64,000 nucleotides of DNA from Palsa-744 sp036498265. GTDB lineage: Bacteria > Actinomycetota > Thermoleophilia > Solirubrobacterales > Solirubrobacteraceae. The stretch is taken from positions 170,115-234,114 of the forward strand of contig DASYFT010000030.1 of NCBI GenBank assembly GCA_036498265.1. The letters are read 5' to 3'. Made by a program: the position numbers and the translations under genes. The notes beneath the pieces are model-generated. The model saw nothing but the letters and a program-made list of their open reading frames with translations. It was not told where the DNA came from and searched no databases. Each line of letters begins with the position of its first letter. The first letter of the stretch is position 1. Positions 1-8,388 of the stretch are shown here, in pieces.

Positions 1-631
1 CACGTCCCCCGCTGCAACCACACAGCCCGCCTCCTCACCGGCGCCGGCGGCCGCCCCCGAACCAGCCCCGAAGACGAGCGCGGTCCCACCGGCGACCAGC
101 GTCTGGCTGATCGAGCTTGCTGGCTCGACGTTCACCCAGGCGCTGGGCGAACCGGCGAGCGCGCCCTACATCACCGGCCAGGCCGTCCCCTCCGGGTCGC
201 TTCTGAGCGGCTGGTCCGCCGCGGCGGGCGCCGCGTTCGCCGACGAGACCGCGCTGATCGCCGGGTCCCCGCCACAGCTCGTCAACACGATCGTCGAGCC
301 GCCCTGCCCCGAAGGGACAGCCGGGGCCGCCTGCACGGAAGGCACGCCGGGGGCGCTGAAGAGCGCCGACGAATTCCTGCGCCAGACCATCGCCACGATC
401 ACATCGGGTAGCACGTATCGCGAACACGGCCTGATCGTCGTGACGTTCGCTTCCATCGCCGCGGGCACCGCGTCCGGGCTGCCCGCTGGTTCGACTCGCG
501 CGACGCTCACCTCCCAGCCCCCCGTGGGCGCGCTGGTGATCTCGCCCTTCGCGACCGCCGGCGCCCGCCCCGCGCTCGCCTTCGACCCGACTTCACCCGA
601 GCAGAGCATCGAAAAGGTGCTGCACCGGTGA
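1..631 (+). CDS. Phosphoesterase-family protein, C-terminal fragment
   Basis: This gene enters from the left edge, is open from base 2, and ends at TGA 629-631; 209 residues are visible. The N-terminal part of the fragment is a low-complexity Ala/Pro/Thr stretch. The last 100 residues carry the pattern YREHGLIVVTF, then PPVGALVISPF, then SPEQSIEKVL. This resembles the end of secreted PF04185-type phosphoesterases, where an acidic metal-binding stretch is followed by a surface-exposed ISPF segment and a final helix. The usual Asp-rich metal ligands lie upstream or are not obvious here, so activity cannot be judged. It sits 31 bp ahead of a second exported protein on the same strand. Family assignment is by recalled pattern and moderate. 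Confidence 0.5.
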   Translation, partial: TSPAATTQPASSPAPAAAPEPAPKTSAVPPATSVWLIELAGSTFTQALGEPASAPYITGQAVPSGSLLSGWSAAAGAAFADETALIAGSPPQLVNTIVEPPCPEGTAGAACTEGTPGALKSADEFLRQTIATITSGSTYREHGLIVVTFASIAAGTASGLPAGSTRATLTSQPPVGALVISPFATAGARPALAFDPTSPEQSIEKVLHR

Positions 632-662
632 GAGGCACATCAAACAAAGGAACGGAGACCCG

Positions 663-1313
663 TTGCACCCATTTGCCAAAGCCCACCGCATGGCCATGAC
701 GTGGCTCGCCGTGGCCGTCGGATCGGCGGCGCTGCTGCTCGCCGTTCCGGCGGTGAGCGGCGCCGAAGAATCCAACCCCAACAACTACAACTGCCTCGGG
801 CACCTCGCGCCGGGGACCCCGGAAGAAGGCAGCGAAGAACAGCAGGTGCGCTACATCTTCTACTGCAACGGTCCCATCACCGGCTACCAGGTTCAACCGC
901 AGATCCCGCTGACGGGCATCCAGAGCCCGCCGCTCGTCACCGATGCGAAAGGCAACACTGCTGCCGACACGTTCTCGTGCTCCGGTGACATTCCCGGGTT
1001 CGCGGCGAACTGCGTGGGCTCCGCGAAGGCGGGCTACGAGACCGTCACCGGACAGTTCGCGATCGGCACTCGCCTGTGCGCGGAGCCACGCGTCGACGCG
1101 CTGCTCACGGTGACCTACGCGTATCTCGAAAAAGGCGTGGTCACGCAGGCGATCTCGGGGCCGTTCGAGCTCGGCCGGCCGGTCGGCTGCCGCGCCGACG
1201 GGTTCTCCGGCGGTACACGCCTGAACCCGAAGAGCGCTCCCCTCAAGAAGAGGGCGACGAAGAAGGGCGCAAAGCACCACACGAAAGCGAAGAAAGCGCG
1301 GCGCCACAGGTAG
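663..1313 (+). CDS. Exported hypothetical protein with basic C-terminal tail
   Basis: The 216-residue product starts at TTG 663, preceded by a GGAG ribosome site about 8 bases upstream; in-frame ATG codons at 690 and 696 are alternatives. Residues about 10-35 form a hydrophobic signal peptide (AVGSAALLLAVPAVSG) followed by an AEES cleavage-like region. The mature part has several Cys residues (YNCLG, YFYCN-like, FSCSG, NCVG, RLC, VGCRA) that could form disulfides. The last 20 residues are Lys/Arg/His-rich, so they may bind an anionic surface. No known domain is recognised. It is probably cotranscribed with the upstream phosphoesterase. Confidence 0.6.
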   Translation: MHPFAKAHRMAMTWLAVAVGSAALLLAVPAVSGAEESNPNNYNCLGHLAPGTPEEGSEEQQVRYIFYCNGPITGYQVQPQIPLTGIQSPPLVTDAKGNTAADTFSCSGDIPGFAANCVGSAKAGYETVTGQFAIGTRLCAEPRVDALLTVTYAYLEKGVVTQAISGPFELGRPVGCRADGFSGGTRLNPKSAPLKKRATKKGAKHHTKAKKARRHR

Positions 1314-1368
1314 CGAGTGCCGGCTGGGAGCGGCGTGGCGGGCGCCGCTCCCTAATGAGCAGGCCACG

Positions 1369-1423
1369 TGGCCTCGCCACACCTGCTCGAGCCCGCCCCT
1401 GGCCTCGCCACACCTGCTCGAGC
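1369..1423. repeat. 24-bp direct repeat, two copies
   Basis: Two identical 24-base copies (1369-1392 and 1400-1423, period 31) begin TGGCCTCGCC and end CTGCTCGAGC. They lie between the convergent ends of the exported-protein gene and the GspE-type ATPase gene. A perfect 14-base palindrome (AGGCCAC/GTGGCCT, 1361-1374) overlaps the first copy. This could be a degenerate bidirectional terminator region or simple slippage; no function is shown. Confidence 0.7.
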
Positions 1424-1447
1424 ACGCGCCAGTCGTCGCAGGACTTG

Positions 1448-3343
1448 CTAGAGCAGGCTGGTGGTCATTCGTTCGACCTCGGCGATCGAGGTCAGGCCGT
1501 CGCGGACCTTCTGCATGCCGTCGTCCCTGAGGCGCAGCATCCCTTCGCCGAGGGCGACCGCGACCATGTCGTCGACGGATCCGTGTTCGAGGATCAGCGC
1601 GCGGATCGGCTCGCTGACGCTCATGACCTCGTAGAGGCCGACCCGCCCGCGATAGCCGGACCCGCCGCAGCGTGAGCAGCCGACGGCGTCGTAGGGCTCG
1701 GCCCCCGCGAGGCCGTACTCCTCGAGCACGTGATCTGGCAGGTGCATGGGCCGCTTGCAGTGTTTGCACAGCATCCGTACGAGGCGCTGGGCGACGATGC
1801 AGTCGACGGCAGAGGAGATGAGGAAGGGCTCGATGCCCATGTCGATGAGCCGGCCGAGCGCGCTCGGAGCATCGCGCGTGTGCAGGGTCGAGAGGACGAG
1901 GTGCCCGGTCAGGGCGGCCTCGACGGCGATGTGGGCTGTCTCGCGGTCCCGGATCTCGCCGACCATGATCACGTCGGGATCCGCGCGCAGCATCGATCGC
2001 AGGCCGAGGTCGAAGGTCACGCCCGCCTTGGGGGCGATCTGCATCTGCTTGATGCCGGGGATCCGCTGCTCGACGGGATCCTCGATCGTGAGAATGCTCC
2101 GGTCGCCGTCGTTGAGGACGGCCAGCGCGGCATAGAGCGTCGTGGTCTTGCCCGATCCCGTGGGACCCGTCACGAGGACGGCGCCGTTCGGGCGCTTGAT
2201 CGCACGATCGAAGCGCTGCTGGTCGGCCGGCTGCATACCAAGCGCATCGAGACCCTCGACCACGCTCCCCTTGTCCAGGATGCGAAGTACGACTCCCTCG
2301 CCGGCGACAAGCGGCAGGGTCACCACGCGGATGTCCACGCGTCGCCCGTCGACCGTCAACCCGAAGCGCCCGTCCTGCGGGACGCGGCGCTCGGAGATGT
2401 CGAGCTCGGCCATGATCTTGATCCTCGAGACCACACCGGAGGCCATCTTGCGCTTGATGGTCGCCGCCGGGGAGAGGACGCCGTCGACGCGGAAGAGCAC
2501 TCGCGTGTCACCCTCTTCGGGGTTCACGTGGATGTCCGATGCGCCCTGCTGGATCGCCTGGGCGACGATCGAGTGGACGAGCTTGATGATCGGGGCGTCA
2601 CTGTCGGCCTCTGAGACGAGCAGGCTCTGCTCGTCCTCCTCGACTTCGTCCTCGACGATGTCCTCGATCGACTCGTCCATCTGCACGAGCCGGGTCAGCA
2701 GCAGGTTCAGGTCCTCGACGGACGCCGCGGCGGGCCTGATCCGCCGGCCGGTCATCATCCCGATGTCGTCGATCGTCAGCACGTTGGTCGGGTTCGCCAT
2801 GGCGAGCACCAGCGAACCGTCATCGGTGAAGCCGACCGGTACCGCCTGGTAGCGGCGCGCGGTCTCGGCGCTGACGAGGTTCACGGCCCCCATGTCGAGG
2901 TCGTAGAGGGAGAGATCGACGAAATCCAGCCCGAAGCGCTCGGCCACGACGCGCGCGAGCTGGTCGTGTCGAAGCACTCCACGCTCGACGAGCACCAGCC
3001 CGGTCGGTCGTCCCTGGGCGCGCGCCGCTGCGACCGCCTCCTCGACGGTGTGACGATCGGCGAAGCCCAGGTCGACGGCGACCTCACCGATCATGCGGGT
3101 CGAGCGCCCGCTGCGCCGGGGCGGGTAGAGCCCGTTGCTGGGCTGCTCCCCCTCGGCCTCGGGAGCCTGGCTCGGCGACGGCCCGGCTAGCGGGTCGGGG
3201 CTCTCGGCGGGGCTTTGCCCCGGTCGTAGGCGGCCGGGCCCCTCCCCGCCGCCCACCTCGGGCGGGCCGGACTTGGGGTCTCCGGGATTCGCCGCGGATT
3301 GCGCGCGGCGTGACTCGGCGGGTGACACGGCAGCGTTGCCCAT
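1448..3343 (-). CDS. Type II secretion/type IV pilus assembly ATPase, GspE/PilB family
   Basis: This is a hexameric motor ATPase that powers pilin or pseudopilin assembly at the inner face of the membrane. The 631-residue product has a disordered Pro/Gly-rich N-terminus of about 65 residues, an MSHEN (GspE-N) domain, then the RecA-like core. Walker A is GPTGSGKTTT near residue 391 and the Asp/Glu box is DPDVIMVGEIRD near 455. A tetracysteine zinc knuckle (CKHC near 523, CSRCG near 555) is typical of this family. ATG 3343 is chosen over the adjacent GTG 3346 because AAGG sits five bases upstream of it. No other pilus or secretion gene is in the window, so pilus versus secretion role is open. 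The upstream OB/HD gene ends 50 bp away on the same strand. Confidence 0.9.
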   Translation of the reverse strand: MGNAAVSPAESRRAQSAANPGDPKSGPPEVGGGEGPGRLRPGQSPAESPDPLAGPSPSQAPEAEGEQPSNGLYPPRRSGRSTRMIGEVAVDLGFADRHTVEEAVAAARAQGRPTGLVLVERGVLRHDQLARVVAERFGLDFVDLSLYDLDMGAVNLVSAETARRYQAVPVGFTDDGSLVLAMANPTNVLTIDDIGMMTGRRIRPAAASVEDLNLLLTRLVQMDESIEDIVEDEVEEDEQSLLVSEADSDAPIIKLVHSIVAQAIQQGASDIHVNPEEGDTRVLFRVDGVLSPAATIKRKMASGVVSRIKIMAELDISERRVPQDGRFGLTVDGRRVDIRVVTLPLVAGEGVVLRILDKGSVVEGLDALGMQPADQQRFDRAIKRPNGAVLVTGPTGSGKTTTLYAALAVLNDGDRSILTIEDPVEQRIPGIKQMQIAPKAGVTFDLGLRSMLRADPDVIMVGEIRDRETAHIAVEAALTGHLVLSTLHTRDAPSALGRLIDMGIEPFLISSAVDCIVAQRLVRMLCKHCKRPMHLPDHVLEEYGLAGAEPYDAVGCSRCGGSGYRGRVGLYEVMSVSEPIRALILEHGSVDDMVAVALGEGMLRLRDDGMQKVRDGLTSIAEVERMTTSLL

Positions 3344-3393
3344 CACGGCCTTATCGGCAGCTTCCGGGACGCGCTTGACAGCGGATCGGCGCG

Positions 3394-4320
3394 TCAGGCG
3401 AGCACGGCGCCGTGCTCGAGCGCCCCCTTGACCTGCGCGTCGAGTGCGTTGAGACGAGCCAGCGCCAGTGCCTCGGGCGAGGCGAAGCGCTGACCGCCCG
3501 CCGCCTCCTGTCCGTGGTGGAGCATGACGCAGTGCTCCAGAGCCATCCTGCGCTCGGTGTCGAGCGCGGCCGGCGCGAGTCCCGCGATCAGGCGCAGCCC
3601 GAGCTCGACGTGGCCGAGCAGCCTGCCCTCGCGGCTCCGCTCGATCTCCGCGCCGTAGGTGAACTCGCGTGTCTTTCCGAGGTCGTGGACGATGGCGGCG
3701 CCAACGAGCAGGTCGCGATCCAGGCGCGGGTGCAGGGTGCAGAGCTCGAGCGCCATCGTCGCGACGGCGACGGTGTGCTCGAGCAGCCCGCCGAGATAGG
3801 CGTGATGGGTCGAGGTTGCCCGGGCGCCGGCGGAGGGGATCGAGCAGGGCGCGCGCCGGATCTCTGCGCGCAGCTGCCGATCGCCCATGAGCGCCTGCAG
3901 GAGGGCCTTCAGGCCGGGGTCGTACACCTCGCGCGCGAGGTGCTCGAGGAAGCCTTCCAGCTCATCCAGGTCGCGATATGCGACCGGCAGGAAGCGCGCC
4001 GGGTCCGCCGCCTCTCCATCGGCTCGCACGATTGTCCGCACCTCCACCTGGAGCTCGTCGCGAAAGCGCTCCACCCGTCCGCGAACGCGCACCAGCTCGC
4101 CGCGCTCGAAGCGCCCGGCGAGCAGGTCTGCGTCGCGGAAGGCGCGCCCACGGATGCTGCCGGTCCTGTCGCGCAACTCGATCGTCAGGTAGGAGCTGCC
4201 CGCCCGTGAGATCTGGCGCTCCTTGCGCGTGCATGCGAACACGCCGTCGAGGTCCTCGCCCGCGCGCAGGGTGGCGATCGTCTGGATCTCGCTGGAGCGC
4301 GGGAGGGTCACGGAGGCCAT
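3394..4320 (-). CDS. OB-fold/HD-domain protein, YhaM-like 3'-5' exoribonuclease family
   Basis: The 308-residue product begins with an OB-fold nucleic-acid-binding domain (about 1-100, including RGRVERFRDELQV). An HD phosphohydrolase domain follows, with HHAYLGGLLEHT near residue 170 and the metal-binding VHDLGKT near 208. This order matches YhaM-type 3'-5' exoribonucleases, which act on single-stranded RNA ends. ATG 4320 is preferred over longer readings because the divergent PAC2 gene begins only 25 bp away. A second protein with the same architecture lies at 34844-35845 and shares the LLEH and HDIGK-type motifs, so the genome carries paralogues. Substrate is inferred from family only. Confidence 0.75.
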   Translation of the reverse strand: MASVTLPRSSEIQTIATLRAGEDLDGVFACTRKERQISRAGSSYLTIELRDRTGSIRGRAFRDADLLAGRFERGELVRVRGRVERFRDELQVEVRTIVRADGEAADPARFLPVAYRDLDELEGFLEHLAREVYDPGLKALLQALMGDRQLRAEIRRAPCSIPSAGARATSTHHAYLGGLLEHTVAVATMALELCTLHPRLDRDLLVGAAIVHDLGKTREFTYGAEIERSREGRLLGHVELGLRLIAGLAPAALDTERRMALEHCVMLHHGQEAAGGQRFASPEALALARLNALDAQVKGALEHGAVLA

Positions 4321-4345
4321 CGGCGCATGATGTACGGTGGTTCGG

Positions 4346-5218
4346 ATGCAGCCGTTCATCTGGGATCGCCGCCCCGACGGCCTCAGGGCCCCGGCGATGA
4401 TCTGTGCCTTCCGCGGCTGGAACGACGCGGGCGAGGCCGCCTCCAGCGCCGTCTCCTTCCTGGCCTCGTCGCTGGACGCCACACGATTCGCCCGGATCGA
4501 CTCGGAGGAGTTCTACGACTTCCAGGCGAACCGCCCGTGCGTCAGGCTCGGCGAGGACGAGCACCGCGAGATCAGGTGGCCCTCGGTCGAGATCTTCGAG
4601 GCGCCCGCCCCGCGCGCCCCGCGCGATCTGGTCCTGGTCCAGGGCGTGGAGCCGTCCCTGCGCTGGCGCGGCTTCAGCTCTCACATCGTCGACCTTGCCG
4701 AGGTGCTCGGGGTGCAGGTCGTGGTGTCGCTGGGAGCGTTGCTCGGCGACGTGCCACACACGCATCCGGTGGCGATGACCGGACACGCCTCCGACCGCGC
4801 CCTCATGGAGCGGGTAGGCATCGAGCCCTCCAGCTATGAGGGGCCGACAGGGATCGTCGGAGTGCTGCACGCAGCCTGCGCCGACGCCGGCCTTCCGTCG
4901 GTGAGCCTGTGGGCGGCGGTACCGCACTACGTCGCCGCCGCTACGAATCCGAAGGCCGCGCTTGCGCTCCTGCGCAGGGTCGAAGGCCTGATCGGTGTTT
5001 CCGTGGACGTCTCGGAGCTCGAGTCCGCCGCCGCGGACTACGAGCGACAGGTTGCGCTGGCAGTGCAGAGCGATCCGGACATCCAGGCCTTCGTGGAGCG
5101 GCTCGAGCAGGCTGCGCAGAGCGAGGGGGACGCCTCCTTCGAGGACGTGCCCTCGGGAGACATGCTGGCGCGCGAATTCCAGCGGTTCCTGCGCCAGCGG
5201 GGGCGTGAGGGCACGTAG
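4346..5218 (+). CDS. PAC2 family protein
   Basis: The 290-residue product belongs to the PAC2 (proteasome assembly chaperone 2-like) family, common as stand-alone proteins in actinobacteria. Visible hallmarks are an N-terminal AFRGWNDAGEAAS, a central strand GVQVVVSLGALLGDVPHT, and GIVGVLHAAC near residue 170, followed by a helical C-terminal half. In eukaryotes relatives chaperone proteasome assembly, but bacterial PAC2 proteins have no settled role. ATG 4346 is chosen; GTG 4337 adds three residues. Its stop codon lies in the first copy of a 24-bp tandem duplication shared with the converging nuclease gene. Confidence 0.8.
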   Translation: MQPFIWDRRPDGLRAPAMICAFRGWNDAGEAASSAVSFLASSLDATRFARIDSEEFYDFQANRPCVRLGEDEHREIRWPSVEIFEAPAPRAPRDLVLVQGVEPSLRWRGFSSHIVDLAEVLGVQVVVSLGALLGDVPHTHPVAMTGHASDRALMERVGIEPSSYEGPTGIVGVLHAACADAGLPSVSLWAAVPHYVAAATNPKAALALLRRVEGLIGVSVDVSELESAAADYERQVALAVQSDPDIQAFVERLEQAAQSEGDASFEDVPSGDMLAREFQRFLRQRGREGT

Positions 5219-5248
5219 CCGTCACCGCGTGAGGGCACCTAGCCGTCA
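5203..5248. repeat. Tandem duplication across two convergent stop codons
   Basis: A 22-base segment (GCGTGAGGGCAC...GTCA) occurs at 5203-5224 and again at 5227-5248 with one mismatch, period 24. The first copy holds the TAG of the PAC2 gene (5216-5218). The second holds the TGA of the minus-strand nuclease (5246-5248). The duplication thus created or duplicated the boundary between two converging genes. Confidence 0.8.
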
Positions 5249-7024
5249 GCGCTCGGCGGCCGGGCAGACGATGCGGTAGTCGCAGATCGAGCAGGCCGCC
5301 TGGCTTGGGGTGGGCTCGAAGGCCTGGGCGAGGATGCCGTCGCCGACCTCGAGGACGATGTCCTTGACCGAGTCCGCGTCGCGGTCGGTGCGGGGCACCG
5401 GCACCTTGAGGTCGTCCAGCACGTAGTAGTAGGCCTGACGCGACGACTCGAGCTGCCAGTCTTCGCGGGCGGCCAGCGCATAGAGGGACAGCTGCACATC
5501 ATCCGCCAGCTGCTCCGCCGTCTTCGGGCGTGAGGTCTTGTAGTCGATCAGCTCGTACTGCTCGCCCGATCCCTCGGCGAGCCGGTCCACACGGTCGACG
5601 CGTCCCCGCAGGTGGTGGAGCCCGAGACGGAAGTCGAACTGGCGCTCGAACCACACCGGATCGGCATCCTGCTCGTGCAGGCGCGCGTGGTAGAGCCTCA
5701 GCGCCGCTGCCGCCTTCTCGCGCAGCTCCCTTTCCGCGTCGCCGTCGCCGAGCCCGCTGCGTCGCCAGCCGGCGTCGAGCAGCTCGAGCATCTGCGTGAG
5801 CGTCACACCCCCGTCGGAGTGGAAGCGCTCGAGCACCTGGTGGACGACGATCCCGAACCGCTGACCCACGGTCTGCTCGGTGGGGATCCGGAGGACGCGG
5901 GCGAACTTGTAGCGCAGTGGACAGCTGCGGTACGTCTGGATGTCAGATGCCGACAGGGCCAGGCCGATCCCCTTTCGGGGGAGGAACGGTCCGAGCGAGT
6001 GCTGCTCACGCGGCGCCAGGGCCTGCGCGCGGGCGTGCGCGTCGCCGTCGACCGCGAGCAGGGTGTCGTCGAGCGGCGAGCTCAGCAGGACCTCGCGCTG
6101 CAGCGGGGTGGTCGCCGCGAGCAGGCGGGCGTTCACGTCCGCAAGTGCCTCCGCGAGGCCCTGCCCGTCCGGACGCTGGAGCAGCGCCGAGAGCTTGAGC
6201 AGCTCGAGATAGCGCACGACGCCGTGGGAGATGTCGAGATCGGTATCGAGCCGAAGCTCGCCGAGCCGGCCGCCGATGCGCGCCACGCCGGCCAGGACCT
6301 CCTCGCGCAGCAGATGGAGCATCGCCTCAAGGTCACCACTGGATACATCGGCCGCCGCCACGGACGGCTCGATCCCCTCCCCGTCGGCGAGTCCGGACGG
6401 GGCGTGGGCGGTTGCGGCGATGTCGCCGGCCGTGTACGGCGGCGGGCTCCCGGCCTTGTGCTGCGGCGCCTGCGCCTCGCCCTCCGGCACGACCGCGGCC
6501 AGGTGGCGCACGAGCTCGCCGATGCTCGACTCCGGCCTGCGTCGCACGAACTCCCCGGCGAGCGCGCGCAGCCGTTCGAGGCTGGCCTGCTGCTCGGCGG
6601 CATCCGCGGGCGCCAGCAGACGTCTCCGGCGCACGCCGAGCCGTTCGATCAGACGGCCGACCAGCAAGTCCGGCGCGACGGTGTGGAGATCGGCTGCGGC
6701 GCTTCGGTGAAGCTCCACGAAGCGCTGGATGCGCTCCCTTGCCTCCGGTGGCACCTGCGGCGACTCGGTGGCCGCCGCAACGCCGAGAACCAGGTCCAGC
6801 TTGCGACGGCGGGCGACCTGAATCACCCGCGCCAGCTCGACCTGGCGCAGCTCGATCGGAGGCCGTCCCAGCGCCCTCACCACGGCGGCCGCGTCCTGCG
6901 GGTCGACGAGCAGGCGCAGCCAGGCAAGGACGTCGCGCACCTCGGCGCGCTTCAGGAAGGAGCCCTGCTGCTCCGCGACGGCCGGGCCTTCCGGCGGCGC
7001 TGGCGCGATTCTCGACCCGGACAC
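5246..7024 (-). CDS. UvrD/AdnAB-like protein lacking the helicase motor, with PD-(D/E)XK iron-sulfur nuclease domain
   Basis: The 592-residue product starts at GTG 7024 (GGGAG just upstream). Residues about 15-160 resemble the accessory 2B region of actinobacterial UvrD-like helicases (RAEVRDVLAWLRLL, RALGRPPIELR). The Walker A/B motifs are absent. The place where motifs V and VI should follow is filled by a low-complexity linker (about 165-220). The C-terminal half is intact: a helical region (DLDISHGVVRYLELLK), then the PD-(D/E)XK nuclease with SCPLRYKF near 366, catalytic ELIDYKTSRP near 495 and QLSLYALAA. Four cysteines (SCPL; then CSIC and C near 579-588) match the Fe-S clamp of AddB/AdnA/Cas4-type nucleases. 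It may be a remnant of an AdnAB-like recombination nuclease or a motorless nuclease under selection. Confidence 0.7.
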   Translation of the reverse strand: MSGSRIAPAPPEGPAVAEQQGSFLKRAEVRDVLAWLRLLVDPQDAAAVVRALGRPPIELRQVELARVIQVARRRKLDLVLGVAAATESPQVPPEARERIQRFVELHRSAAADLHTVAPDLLVGRLIERLGVRRRRLLAPADAAEQQASLERLRALAGEFVRRRPESSIGELVRHLAAVVPEGEAQAPQHKAGSPPPYTAGDIAATAHAPSGLADGEGIEPSVAAADVSSGDLEAMLHLLREEVLAGVARIGGRLGELRLDTDLDISHGVVRYLELLKLSALLQRPDGQGLAEALADVNARLLAATTPLQREVLLSSPLDDTLLAVDGDAHARAQALAPREQHSLGPFLPRKGIGLALSASDIQTYRSCPLRYKFARVLRIPTEQTVGQRFGIVVHQVLERFHSDGGVTLTQMLELLDAGWRRSGLGDGDAERELREKAAAALRLYHARLHEQDADPVWFERQFDFRLGLHHLRGRVDRVDRLAEGSGEQYELIDYKTSRPKTAEQLADDVQLSLYALAAREDWQLESSRQAYYYVLDDLKVPVPRTDRDADSVKDIVLEVGDGILAQAFEPTPSQAACSICDYRIVCPAAER

Positions 7025-7071
7025 GCTCCCAGGATACGGGCACGAGGCCCCCGCATGGCTACGCTCTCTTG

Positions 7072-8205
7072 GTGGACGTGATCGATTGGGGCGCAGCCCA
7101 GAGGATCGGCGAGTTGATCGCCGGCTCGCCCCCGTACGGAGGCGTATCGGCCTCATCGGTCGAGCCCGTGGCGCGCGACTTCGCCGGCCGTGTGAGCGAG
7201 TACAGCGGCCTTCCGATGCCGGCGGAGCTGCCGGCCCTCGAGGCGGTCGATCGCCCGACCTGGATTGCGGCCAACCTCGAGACGATGCGACCGCTGCTTG
7301 CGACGCTCACCGACCGCATGGACGACGAGACGGGCCGCCTGGCAGGACCGCTGCTCGGCCCTCTGCGCTCGGCCTCGGGTCTGCTGCTCGGCGCCCAGGT
7401 GGGCGCGCTGACGGGGATGCTCTCCCAGCGCGTGCTGGGCCAGTACGACCTCGCGCTGCTGGACTCCTCGGTGCCACCCCGGTTGCTGCTGGTCGCCCCC
7501 AACCTCGCCGAGGCGGCGCGCAACCTGGGCGTGGATCGGGACGAGCTCGTCCTGTGGGTCACGATCCACGAGATAACCCACGCCGTCCAGTTCTCGGGAG
7601 CGCCGTGGCTACGCGACCACCTCGGGTCGCTGCTCAAGGAGCTCGTGGACAGGTTGCAGGTGAGCATCGGCGGGCGCTCGGAGCCCGATGACCCAGCCTC
7701 CTCCGGTGGCGCCCGGCGTCCGAGGCTCCCCGATGGCGCGGAGCTGCGCGAGATGCTCGACCGTGCACGGCAGGGCCAGCTGCTGCGGCTGACGCTCGGC
7801 GAGGACCGCTGGCGACTGGTCGAGCAGATGCAGTCGGCGATGTCGCTGATCGAGGGCCACGCCGAGCACACGATGGACGCCGTAGGGGCCGAGGTGCTGC
7901 CCTCGCTTCCGCGACTGCGCGCGGCGATGAACCGGCGGCGCGCCGGACGGGGACTTCCCTGGCGGGTGCTCGAGCGTCTGCTCGGGCTGGAGCTCAAGCT
8001 GCGCCAGTACGAGATCGGCCGCCGGTTCTGCGACGAGGTCGTCCGCGAGGGCGGCCCCGAGCTGCTGGCGCTTGCCTGGCGTGGCCCGGACGCGCTGCCG
8101 AGCACGGCCGAGCTCGAGCGCCCGGCGGAGTGGGTCTCCCGCGTGCGCAGCGATCCCTCGGGCGGGTCGCTCGAGCGAACGCATGTTCCTCCTGTTACAA
8201 GCTGA
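7072..8205 (+). CDS. DUF2342 zinc-dependent metalloprotease, F420-biosynthesis-associated family
   Basis: The 377-residue product is a DUF2342 protein, a family that co-occurs with coenzyme F420 genes in actinobacteria and is predicted to be a zinc metalloprotease. The gluzincin-type motif HEITHAVQF is at about residues 166-174, with the downstream helix carrying SLIEGHAEHTMD as the likely third ligand. The N-terminal ViDWGAAQRIGELIAGSPP and VEPVARDFAGRV are family signatures. GTG 7072 is chosen; TTG 7069 and GTG 7078 are alternatives. It is divergent from the nuclease gene with 47 bp between starts. No F420 biosynthetic gene lies nearby. Natural substrate is unknown. Confidence 0.8.
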   Translation: MDVIDWGAAQRIGELIAGSPPYGGVSASSVEPVARDFAGRVSEYSGLPMPAELPALEAVDRPTWIAANLETMRPLLATLTDRMDDETGRLAGPLLGPLRSASGLLLGAQVGALTGMLSQRVLGQYDLALLDSSVPPRLLLVAPNLAEAARNLGVDRDELVLWVTIHEITHAVQFSGAPWLRDHLGSLLKELVDRLQVSIGGRSEPDDPASSGGARRPRLPDGAELREMLDRARQGQLLRLTLGEDRWRLVEQMQSAMSLIEGHAEHTMDAVGAEVLPSLPRLRAAMNRRRAGRGLPWRVLERLLGLELKLRQYEIGRRFCDEVVREGGPELLALAWRGPDALPSTAELERPAEWVSRVRSDPSGGSLERTHVPPVTS

Positions 8206-8286
8206 TCTGCTGCGCGGCCCCTGATTACAGGGATTTCACGCCGTGCTAGGATCGACGTGTAACGATCTCTCTTGCTCGGGGTTACA
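8194..8286. repeat. Four copies of a GTTACA/TGTAAC hexamer
   Basis: GTTACA occurs at 8194-8199 and 8281-8286, ATTACA at 8224-8229, and the inverse TGTAAC at 8258-8263, all within 93 bp upstream of the basic-protein gene. The second copy coincides with a candidate -35 element. In DNA this GC-rich the clustering suggests operator half-sites, but no regulator is identified. Confidence 0.45.
8224..8252 (+). promoter_or_regulatory. Candidate sigma-70-type promoter for the basic-protein gene
   Basis: A -35-like ATTACA (8224-8229) and a -10-like TAGGAT (8247-8252) are separated by exactly 17 bp. Each matches four of six consensus positions. Transcription would begin near 8259, giving a leader of about 130 bases before ATG 8389. 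Confidence 0.5.
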
Positions 8287-8388
8287 AACATGTGTTCGCT
8301 GGGAAGCATCAGCGAGGAACTCTGAAAGCAAGCAATCCCGCAGCCGCTCCTAACGGCGGACGAAGGAAGAACAGGAGATTCGGTCTAA

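Noticed and set aside
5612..7081. A 489-codon plus-strand frame opposite the nuclease gene
   Set aside because: Composition is that of an antisense shadow (Arg/Leu/Glu-rich without motifs), while the minus strand shows intact nuclease motifs.
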